Below are positions 50,029 to 57,146 of a stretch of 64,000 nucleotides of DNA, piece by piece. Numbering within the stretch: the first letter of the stretch is position 1; each line of letters opens with the position of its first letter. This DNA comes from Streptomyces sp. Tue6028 (GTDB lineage Bacteria; Actinomycetota; Actinomycetes; Streptomycetales; Streptomycetaceae). A program made the position numbers and the translations under genes. The notes under the pieces were generated by a model, which worked only from the letters and a program-made list of their open reading frames with translations, had not been told where the DNA came from and ran no database searches. The DNA is taken from contig NZ_MLCE01000012.1 in the NCBI RefSeq assembly GCF_002300165.1, positions 62,001 through 126,000 on the forward strand, read 5' to 3'.

Positions 50029-50271
50029 ACACCCTTGATAACACCGCTGCGAGGAAGCCGACGCACGTGCAATCGGTGCGTCCGCCTGCTGCGGGAAGTG
50101 GCCGCGTTGTGCCGTGGAGCGCGGAGCGCGTCTTCGCCGTACGGGCGTCGTCAGTTGTTGTTGCAGGTTGACCGTTGACGGCCCGACTACGGCCGCCTTC
50201 CGACAGCGGCAGACTTACAGACCGTGCGGAGGGCGACCCTCGAGCTGCGGTTTCGCAGCCGAAGACAACGG

Positions 50272-51438
50272 TCACCCCACGTCTGCCCCACCCGACGGTG
50301 ACCCTGGTAGGCCGTCGAACCGATCGGCGAGGATGATCGCCACATCGTCCGCCAGGTCGCCGCCGGTGTGGAGGGTCAACCCCTGGTGCAGTTGCTCCAG
50401 GAATTCCGGTGGGCTGGGACCGACGCCTATCCCCTCCATGGCCTCCGGCAGAGCGAAGAATTCGCCGTCGCGATTGCGGGCCTCGATCACACCGTCGGTG
50501 TACAACAACAGACGGTCGCCGGGAATGAACGCATAGCTTTCAGGCTTCTCGGGGAGGTCGGTGACGAGGTCTTCGAGGCCGAGGGGCGGCGACGCCAAGC
50601 TCGGCGTCAGTGGTGCAGCCTTGCCCTCGTGCAGCAGCAGCGGCGGTGGATGTCCACGGTTGACCAGCTGTACCAGGAGTTGGTCTGGCACCTGCGCGAT
50701 GAGCGCCGTGGTGAACCCTTCCAGCAGAACCTCCTGGCCACACGCGCCCGGCACGGAGACTTCCCGTCGCAGCGCAGCCGCGCAGCGGTTCATGACCTCC
50801 ACCAGGTCCTCCTCATAGTGCACGGCTTCCCGGAACGCGCCCAGCGCCACCGCGACTGCCCGCACCGCGGACAGACCCTTGCCCCGGACGTCCCCGACGA
50901 TCATCCGAACGCCGTACCTCGTCTGCACGGCCTCGTACAGATCACCGCCCACCCGCGCCCCGGTCCCGGCCGCAAGGCACAGGCTGCCGGCCCGCAGTGG
51001 GCCCAGGCACGCGGGCACAGGCCGCAGCACGACCTCTTGGGCCGCTACGGCGATACCGCGGACCTGGTCGAGCTCTCTCTGCCTGCGCTCCTGCATGGCG
51101 CGGCTGGTGATGAAGCCGGCCACGGAGACCAAGGCCAAGGCCAGGAAGTTGCTGTAGACCTGCAGCGTCCCCCACGCCCCGTTATGGGTCGCGGTGGTCA
51201 CGCTGATCGCCAGCGCGAGGGCCGCCGCCGCGGTGGTGCCCTTGGGCCCCAAAGTCACTGCCGCCAGCGCCGGGACCGCGGTGAGAAAGGGGCCGGTATA
51301 GATGAAGTGCGCAGGCGTGAGCTCGATGACCAGCACGGCCAGTGCGATCAGATAGGGCAGACACTGCATCAGCATGAAGAGGACCCGGTGATGACCGCCT
51401 GCTCTTGGCACCGGGGGTGAGCGCAAGAGCGACTTCAT
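50272..51438 (-). CDS. membrane PP2C (SpoIIE-type) phosphatase
   Basis: 388 residues. Three or more N-terminal hydrophobic segments (about 18-120) resemble a short sensor/anchor. The PP2C domain (about 150-375) carries 'VGGDLYEAVQTRYGVRMIVGDVRGKGLSAV', 'LLLYTDGVIEARN' and 'DLADDVAIILADR'. It has no PAS, GAF or HATPase. It lies upstream of the large phosphatase in the same direction with a 243-base gap, so the two may be co-regulated. A TM-then-PP2C layout is common in Streptomyces. Substrate unknown. Confidence 0.9.
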   Translation of the reverse strand: MKSLLRSPPVPRAGGHHRVLFMLMQCLPYLIALAVLVIELTPAHFIYTGPFLTAVPALAAVTLGPKGTTAAAALALAISVTTATHNGAWGTLQVYSNFLALALVSVAGFITSRAMQERRQRELDQVRGIAVAAQEVVLRPVPACLGPLRAGSLCLAAGTGARVGGDLYEAVQTRYGVRMIVGDVRGKGLSAVRAVAVALGAFREAVHYEEDLVEVMNRCAAALRREVSVPGACGQEVLLEGFTTALIAQVPDQLLVQLVNRGHPPPLLLHEGKAAPLTPSLASPPLGLEDLVTDLPEKPESYAFIPGDRLLLYTDGVIEARNRDGEFFALPEAMEGIGVGPSPPEFLEQLHQGLTLHTGGDLADDVAIILADRFDGLPGSPSGGADVG

Positions 51439-51540
51439 GCACCAAGCCTGCCTCCCTGGCGCCTACGGCTCCACCCGGCCGCCCTGGGCGGCCCGGAGAC
51501 TGGCCAGGCCCATTTACAGCGGGCGGCCGAGCTCGCCGAC

Positions 51541-51760
51541 GTGAACCGGAAGGTCCTCGCGGAGATGACGCAGGCCTACATGGAGCTGCGCCTGGCTGGT
51601 GACCCAGCCGTACTGGAGAAGGGGGATGAACTCCTTACCGCACTCAACAGAGCGTTCGACGACGTGCGGGCGCCCGGCGCGAAGTACGACGAGGCCACCG
51701 AGCAAGTGGGGGCCGCGCAGCGAACGTTCCCGGGTCCTCGAAGCGGTTGCGGCCCAGTGA
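51541..51760 (+). pseudogene. decayed small ORF with a one-base frameshift
   Basis: From GTG at 51541 the frame encodes a helical, charged sequence ('NRKVLAEMTQAYMELRL', 'ELLTALNRAFDDVRAPGAKYDEATEQVGAAQRTF'). It continues in the same frame up to 51729, then switches to nonsense. Dropping one C near 51730 restores RVLEAVAAQ and a TGA at 51758-51760. The frame also reads open upstream to about 51421 with the rare TTA codon at 51514-51516. It looks like a remnant of a coiled-coil protein. A sequencing slip in CCC is also possible. No function assigned. Confidence 0.45.
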
Positions 51761-51835
51761 GGACAGCCGCGGGCCCTGCGGTCGTCAACCGCAGGGCCCG
51801 CGTACGGCATCACGAAAAGTGCCGCTGACCTGCCT

Positions 51836-53197
51836 CTACAGCACCGGCAGATTCTTCCGCAGCTCGAACGCGGTCACCTCGGACCGGTACTCCTCCCACT
51901 CCGACTTCTTGTTGCGCAGGAAGAAGTCGAAGACGTGTTCGCCGAGGGTCTCGGCGACGAGTTCGCTGCGCTGCATGAGGGTGAGCGCCTCGCCGAGGTT
52001 CTGCGGGAGGGGCTCGATGCCCATGGCGCGGCGTTCGGCGTCGGAGAGGGCCCACACGTCGTCGTCGGCGCCCGGCGGGAGCTCGTAGCCCTCTTCGATG
52101 CCCTTCAGGCCGGCGGCGAGGAGGAGGGCGTAGGCCAGGTAGGGGTTGGCGCCGGAGTCGAGGGAGCGGACCTCGACGCGGGCCGAGCCGGTCTTGCCGG
52201 GCTTGTACATGGGGACGCGGACCAGTGCGGACCGGTTGTTGTGACCCCAGCAGATGTACGAGGGCGCCTCGCCGCCGGCGCCAGCGGTGCGCTCGGAGCC
52301 GCCCCAGATGCGCTTGTAGGAGTTGACCCACTGATTGGTGACGGCGGAGATCTCCGCGGCGTGCCGGAGCAGGCCGGCGATGAAGGAGCGGCCGACCTTG
52401 GAGAGCTGGTACTCCGAGCCGGACTCGTAGAAAGCGTTGCGGTCGCCCTCGAAGAGGGAGAGGTGGGTGTGCATTCCGCTGCCCGGGTACTCCGAGAACG
52501 GCTTCGGCATGAAGGTGGCCTGCACGCCCTGCTCCAGCGCGACCTGCTTCATGATCAGCCGGAAGGTCATGATGTTGTCGGCCGTGGAGAGCGCGTCGGC
52601 GTAGCGCAGGTCGATCTCCTGCTGGCCCGGGGCGCCCTCGTGGTGGCTGAACTCGACCGAGATGCCCATCGACTCCAGCATCGTGATGGCCTGGCGCCGG
52701 AAGTCCTGGCCGACGTTCTGCGGGGTGTGGTCGAAGTAGCCGGAGTTGTCGGCGGGGGTGGGCCGCGAGCCGTCCAGCGGGCGGTCCTTCAGCAGGAAGA
52801 ACTCGATCTCCGGGTGGGTGTAGAAGGTGAAGCCCAGGTCGGAGGTCTTGGCCAGGGCCCGCTTGAGCACGTAGCGCGGGTCGGCGAAGGACGGGGAGCC
52901 GTCCGGCATGAGGATGTCGCAGAACATGCGGGCGGTGCCGGGGGCCTCGGCGCGCCAGGGCAGGACCTGGAAGGTGGAGGGGTCCGGCTTGGCGATCATG
53001 TCGGACTCGTAGACGCGGGCGAAGCCCTCGATCGCGGAGCCGTCGAAGCCGATGCCCTCGTCGAAGGCCTGTTCCAGCTCGGCCGGGGCCACGGCCACCG
53101 ACTTGAGGAAGCCGAGCACGTCCGTGAACCACAGACGTACGAACCGGATGTCCCGCTCCTCCAGGGTCCGGAGCACGAACTCCTGCTGCTTGTCCAT
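51836..53197 (-). CDS. glnA2: glutamine synthetase I-like enzyme, GlnA2 type
   Basis: 453 residues. GSI motifs are present: 'GFDGSAIEGF' (about 48), 'EIEFFLL' (about 130), 'HHEGAPGQQEIDL' (about 185), 'GSGMHTHLSLF' (about 243), 'NSYKRI' (about 300) and 'NRSALVRVP' (about 328). The loop that in adenylylated GSI reads NLYDLP is here 'DVWALSD', with Trp at the Tyr position, so GlnE should not modify it. In S. coelicolor GlnA2 has been proposed as a gamma-glutamylpolyamine synthetase (my recollection), which would attach glutamate to polyamines instead of making glutamine. ATG at 53197 yields the 453-residue form; a longer frame runs to 53452 through the NsrR region and is not used. Confidence 0.9.
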   Translation of the reverse strand: MDKQQEFVLRTLEERDIRFVRLWFTDVLGFLKSVAVAPAELEQAFDEGIGFDGSAIEGFARVYESDMIAKPDPSTFQVLPWRAEAPGTARMFCDILMPDGSPSFADPRYVLKRALAKTSDLGFTFYTHPEIEFFLLKDRPLDGSRPTPADNSGYFDHTPQNVGQDFRRQAITMLESMGISVEFSHHEGAPGQQEIDLRYADALSTADNIMTFRLIMKQVALEQGVQATFMPKPFSEYPGSGMHTHLSLFEGDRNAFYESGSEYQLSKVGRSFIAGLLRHAAEISAVTNQWVNSYKRIWGGSERTAGAGGEAPSYICWGHNNRSALVRVPMYKPGKTGSARVEVRSLDSGANPYLAYALLLAAGLKGIEEGYELPPGADDDVWALSDAERRAMGIEPLPQNLGEALTLMQRSELVAETLGEHVFDFFLRNKKSEWEEYRSEVTAFELRKNLPVL

Positions 53198-53432
53198 CTT
53201 CCGCTTCCACCCATCCTTGCTGGTCAGGCCGCCTGCTCCCACGTCCCGGGGACGATCGGGGCACCTGAGCATCCCACCACAACACCATTTCGTGCGCGTT
53301 GCGGACCATGATCGCCCGGGCGACCCCGGTCTGAACGCCTCGCGTACGGCAGGTGTCCTGCTCTGGGCCCATCTTGCCTGTTCGGCCGCGTCTCTGAAAT
53401 GGCCGACCCCCGCCTCCTCCCGCTTCGATTTT

Positions 53433-53455
53433 AATTTGCATCTCAGATGCAAGTT
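53433..53455 (+). promoter_or_regulatory. NsrR operator of the flavohemoglobin gene
   Basis: A 23-base near-perfect palindrome (AATTTGCATCT-C-AGATGCAAGTT), matching the 11-1-11 site of Streptomyces NsrR. It lies 69 bases before the flavohemoglobin ATG. The surroundings are much more AT-rich than average. Confidence 0.88.
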
Positions 53456-53523
53456 TTACTACCGTGCGGGGCAGACAAGGGGGGCCGCGGCCCACCCTCC
53501 CGCCTCTCCCCCGAGGAGCCCTG

Positions 53524-54711
53524 ATGCTGTCCGAACAGTCCACCGCCACCGTGCGCGCCACCCTCCCCGTCGTCGGAGCCGCCATCGGAGAGATCACCGA
53601 GCGCTTCTACGCCGGACTGTTCGCCGCCCACCCCGGCCTGCTGCGCGACCTCTTCAACCGCGGCAACCAGGCCGCCGGCACCCAGCGCCAGGCCCTGGCC
53701 GGCTCCATCGCCGCGTTCGCCACATACCTGGTGGAACACCCGGACGAGCGCCCGGACGCGATGCTCCAGCGCATCGCTCACAAGCACGCCTCTCTGGGCG
53801 TCGCGCCCGAGCAGTACGCGGTCGTCCACGAGCACCTGTTCGCGGCCATCGCCGGAGTGCTCGGCGACGCGGTGACCCCCGAGGTCGCGGCGGCCTGGGA
53901 CGAGGTCTACTGGCTGATGGCGAACGCCCTCGTCGCCATCGAGCGACGCCTGTACGACGAGCGGGACGGCGGCGGCTGGCGCGAGTGGGAGGTCGTCGAC
54001 CGGGTCGAGGAGACCGCGGACGTCGCGACCTTCCGGCTGCGCCCGGCCGACGGCGGGCCGGTGCCGGACTTCCGCCCGGGGCAGTACGTCTCGGCGCGCG
54101 TCGAACTGCCGGACGGCGCCCGTCAGATACGTCAGTACAGCCTGTCCAGCGCCCCGGGCTCACCCGTGCGCCAGATCGGCGTGAAGCGCGTGCACGGGGG
54201 CGGCGCGCCCGACGGCGAGGTCTCGAACCACCTCCACGCGCGCGTGCACGAAGGCGACAGGCTGTGGCTCTCCGCCCCGTACGGCGATCTGGTGCTGGAG
54301 GCCGACGACGCGCCGCTCCTGCTCGCCTCGGCCGGAATCGGCGTGACTCCGATGATCGCGATGCTGGAGCAGCTCGCGGACACCGGACACAGCGCTCCGG
54401 TCACCGTGGTGCACGCGGACCGCTCACCGGCCGAGCACGCCCTGCGCGCCGACCACGAGGCGTACGCGGGCAAGCTGCCGGACGCGGCCGTCCACTTCTG
54501 GTACGAGCGCCCGGAGCCGGGGCACCCCGCCGACCGCACGGGCTTCGTCGACCTCTCCGGGGTGGCGGTCCTGCCGGGCGCCCGGGCGTACCTGTGCGGT
54601 CCGCTGCCCTTCATGCGCAGGGTGCGGGAGCAGCTCCTCGACAAGGGCGTGGCGGCCGCCGACATCCACTACGAGGTGTTCGGGCCCGACCTGTGGCTCG
54701 CCCACGACTGA
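53524..54711 (+). CDS. hmp: flavohemoglobin (nitric oxide dioxygenase)
   Basis: 395 residues. Globin domain (about 1-135): distal Tyr in 'ITERFYAGLF', Gln in 'NRGNQAAG', proximal His in 'IAHKHASLG' (about 84). FAD domain: 'RQYSLSSAPG' (about 200). NAD(P)H domain: 'SAGIGVTPMIAML' (about 268) and 'YLCGPLPFM' (about 356). It oxidises NO to nitrate using NAD(P)H and oxygen, protecting against nitric oxide. An NsrR operator sits in its promoter and nsrR follows convergently. The match between this operator and nsrR's own strongly supports regulation by NsrR. Confidence 0.96.
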   Translation: MLSEQSTATVRATLPVVGAAIGEITERFYAGLFAAHPGLLRDLFNRGNQAAGTQRQALAGSIAAFATYLVEHPDERPDAMLQRIAHKHASLGVAPEQYAVVHEHLFAAIAGVLGDAVTPEVAAAWDEVYWLMANALVAIERRLYDERDGGGWREWEVVDRVEETADVATFRLRPADGGPVPDFRPGQYVSARVELPDGARQIRQYSLSSAPGSPVRQIGVKRVHGGGAPDGEVSNHLHARVHEGDRLWLSAPYGDLVLEADDAPLLLASAGIGVTPMIAMLEQLADTGHSAPVTVVHADRSPAEHALRADHEAYAGKLPDAAVHFWYERPEPGHPADRTGFVDLSGVAVLPGARAYLCGPLPFMRRVREQLLDKGVAAADIHYEVFGPDLWLAHD

Positions 54712-54777
54712 GCCGACGGTCGGCAAAGGGCGAGGCGGCCGGCGCCGGAAGGTGCCGGCCGTCGTCGCGGGGCCCGG

Positions 54778-55209
54778 TCAGCGCCGGGAGATGCCGAGCA
54801 GCACGGGCCCGGTCGGCGCGGCGACCATGTCCGCGACGGTCAGCGGGTCCAGCGAGGCGTAGAACGCCTCCTGGGCCCGCTTGAGCGCACCGCGCAGGCG
54901 GCAGGCGGAGTTCAGCGGGCAGGGCACGGCCCCCTCGCACTCGACGACGTCCCCGTCCCCCTCGAAGGCGCGGACGACGGCGCCCACCGACGCCGAGAGC
55001 CCCGCCTCGGTGAGCGCGAGGCCGCCACCCCGGCCGCGGCGGGCCGCGAGCAGGCCCAGGTGCTGGAGCTCGGCGACGACCTTCGCGGCATGCGTGTACG
55101 GCACGTCCATGTCCTCGGCGACCTCGCGGGTCGTGGGGGTGGCCCCGTCCGCGACGGCGAGCCGCATCAGGACGCGCAGGGCAAGGTCGGTGGATCGCAG
55201 CAGCCGCAT
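54778..55209 (-). CDS. nsrR: Rrf2-family [4Fe-4S] nitric oxide sensor NsrR
   Basis: 143 residues from ATG at 55209 (MRLLRSTDLALRVLMRL), matching NsrR length. The winged helix-turn-helix spans about 2-60. The cluster-binding Cys triad is 'CEGAVPCPLNSAC' (C-x5-C-x5-C, about 90-102), the spacing of the [4Fe-4S]-binding Streptomyces NsrR. NO destroys the cluster and releases repression. It is convergent with hmp. Its own promoter has a related operator (55225-55247), implying autoregulation. A start at 55233 exists but would run into the operator. Confidence 0.95.
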   Translation of the reverse strand: MRLLRSTDLALRVLMRLAVADGATPTTREVAEDMDVPYTHAAKVVAELQHLGLLAARRGRGGGLALTEAGLSASVGAVVRAFEGDGDVVECEGAVPCPLNSACRLRGALKRAQEAFYASLDPLTVADMVAAPTGPVLLGISRR

Positions 55210-55224
55210 ACCGCCAGCGTAAAT

Positions 55225-55247
55225 AATACGCATCCGAGGTTCAAATT
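55225..55247 (-). promoter_or_regulatory. NsrR operator of nsrR
   Basis: Compared with the reverse complement of the hmp operator, 17 of 23 bases match, including the GCATC arm and CAAATT end. It lies 16 bases upstream of the nsrR ATG. Confidence 0.75.
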
Positions 55248-55383
55248 ATCGGGACGAAAGCCGCCCATCCACCGGCCCGAAGCCCCCCTGTTCGGTCATT
55301 CCTGTGGCCCGCTCTGCATACGCGACCGTCTCCCCTACTACGATCAGCGGACCGACCGTCCCATTCCCCCATAAGGACTCGCC

Positions 55384-56046
55384 ATGGGTTCCGCCAAGAA
55401 CACCAGCAACGCCTCGCGCAAGGCGCGCATAGAGGAGCTGCGCCGTGCCGAGCGCGCCCGTGAGCGGCGCAACCGGATCCTCACGATCACCGCGAGCGTG
55501 GTCGTCGTCGCCGGCCTCGTCGTCGGCGGCGTCGTCCTCGTGAAATCGCAGTCCGACAAGAACGACTCGGCGAGCGACTCGAAGACGGCGGGCCACTTCG
55601 TCACGGGCAAGGACGGCGTGAAGACCTGGCAGGGCACGCTGGCCCGCAACCACGTCTCCAAGACCGTGACGTACCCGATGGAGCCGCCGGTCGGCGGTGA
55701 CCACAACCAGGTCTGGATGAACTGCAACGGCGACGTCTACGCAAAGGCGGTCAACAACATGAACGCCGTGCACTCGCTGGAGCACGGCGCCGTCTGGGTG
55801 ACGTACAACAGCAAGGCGTCGGACGCGGACGTGAAGGCCCTCGCGGCGAAGGTCAAGAAGACCCCGTACACGCTGATGAGCCCCGTCGACGACCAGAAGG
55901 ACCCGATCATGCTCAGCGCCTGGGGCAAGCAGCGCACGGTGACGGGCGCGAGCGACCCGAACGTCGACAAGTTCTTCTCGGAGTTCGTGCAGGGCAAGCA
56001 GACGCCCGAGCCTGGCGCCGCCTGCACCAACGGTCTGTCCCAGTGA
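55384..56046 (+). CDS. DUF3105 membrane-anchored protein
   Basis: 220 residues. A basic cytosolic N-terminus ('RKARIEELRRAERARERRNR') is followed by one membrane helix (about 35-56). The extracytoplasmic domain has 'YPMEPPVGGDHNQVWMNCNGDVY', 'AVHSLEHGAVWVTYN' (paired His, Glu-His-Gly) and a C-terminal Cys. This is the DUF3105 pattern. The conserved His and Cys suggest metal binding, perhaps copper, since the next gene is DUF305. Overlapping stop/start (GTGA) ties the two genes. Function unknown. Confidence 0.88.
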   Translation: MGSAKNTSNASRKARIEELRRAERARERRNRILTITASVVVVAGLVVGGVVLVKSQSDKNDSASDSKTAGHFVTGKDGVKTWQGTLARNHVSKTVTYPMEPPVGGDHNQVWMNCNGDVYAKAVNNMNAVHSLEHGAVWVTYNSKASDADVKALAAKVKKTPYTLMSPVDDQKDPIMLSAWGKQRTVTGASDPNVDKFFSEFVQGKQTPEPGAACTNGLSQ

Positions 56047-56666
56047 GGCAGGTCGGCTGGATCGCGGGAACCGCCGCGGCCGTGCTCGTCGCGGGCGGCG
56101 CGATCACGTACGCGGTGGCGCAGGACGACGGCTCGAACACCGGCGTGCCCGCCGCCGACTCCGCCGACGCGGGCTTCGCGCGCGACATGGCGGTCCACCA
56201 CCAGCAGGCCGTCGAGATGTCGTACATCGTGCGCGACCGCACCAAGGACACCGAGGTACGGCGTCTCGCGTACGACATCGCGCAGACGCAGGCCAATCAG
56301 CGCGGCATGCTGATCGGCTGGCTCGACCTGTGGGAGCTGCCGAAGGTGTCCGCGGACGCCCCCATGACCTGGATGGGCATGGGTGACATGGCCTCCGGCG
56401 ACGACGGTGCCCTGATGCCCGGCATGGCCACCAACGCCGAGATGAAGAAGCTCGGCACGCTGAACGGCAAGCAGGCGGAGATCTTCTACCTCCAGCTGAT
56501 GACCGACCACCACAAGGGCGGCATCCACATGGCCGAGGGCTGTGTCGCGAAGTGCAAGGTCGGCGTGGAGAAGAAGCTGGCGCAGGGCATGGTCGACGCC
56601 CAGCAGTCGGAGATCCGGCTGATGGCCGACATGCTCAAGGCGCGCGGCGCGAAGGCGCGCGACTAG
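56043..56666 (+). CDS. DUF305 secreted/membrane-anchored protein
   Basis: 207 residues from GTG at 56043, overlapping the previous stop. A membrane helix near residues 5-25 leads to a DUF305 domain: 'GFARDMAVHHQQAVEMSYIV' and 'LQLMTDHHKGGIHMAEGC', two HH plus Met motifs, and a Met-rich 'MTWMGMGDMASGDDGALMPGM' between. Met/His clusters suggest copper binding at the membrane exterior; this is inferred from composition. A Cys pair ('GCVAKC') may add a ligand. It is followed by a terminator. Confidence 0.9.
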   Translation: MRQVGWIAGTAAAVLVAGGAITYAVAQDDGSNTGVPAADSADAGFARDMAVHHQQAVEMSYIVRDRTKDTEVRRLAYDIAQTQANQRGMLIGWLDLWELPKVSADAPMTWMGMGDMASGDDGALMPGMATNAEMKKLGTLNGKQAEIFYLQLMTDHHKGGIHMAEGCVAKCKVGVEKKLAQGMVDAQQSEIRLMADMLKARGAKARD

Positions 56667-57146
56667 GACGTGTGCGGGCCGGTCCCGGGGCGCTCCGAGC
56701 TCCGGGACGGGCTCTGGCTCCGTCGGGCGTCCCGGCAGCAGCCCGTCGCCGACAGCGGCCTCGCGCGCTGACGGTCCGTCCCTTGCGCAGCTCCACACGG
56801 CCGCACCGGGACTCCGCGCGCACGGCGGGTCCGCCACGCCCGAAGCCCTGACCCGGACAACCGGCCCCGCGCCTACACAAGGCCGGGGCCTTTTCACAAC
56901 AACTCGTCATGGAACCGAGGGAAAACCCTCGATTCTCCCCAGAGGCCTGCCGCAAACCGCCCCAAACGGCCGCGAATCACGGCCACTTGGGGTTTCCTTG
57001 GCCTTTCCATTCCCCTGGCATGAACGGTTCATCGCCAGAGTGGCCCCCATCGTGTGATCCATTACCCGCCACCTCCTCAGGCGCGGGCAACCACGTGTTT
57101 CACCGAAAGACCACTACATGCGACGAACCGCATCGCAGGGGGTTCT
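56667..57146. other. 480-base intergenic region
   Basis: It contains the terminator at 56863-56894 and, from 56895 on, a less GC-rich leader for the protease gene with AGGGGG eleven to six bases before its ATG. I see no further gene. The first 190 bases are GC-rich with no recognisable content. Confidence 0.6.
56863..56894 (+). terminator. terminator of the DUF3105-DUF305 operon
   Basis: GGCCCCG (56863-56869) pairs with CGGGGCC (56884-56890) and is followed by TTTT. Confidence 0.8.
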
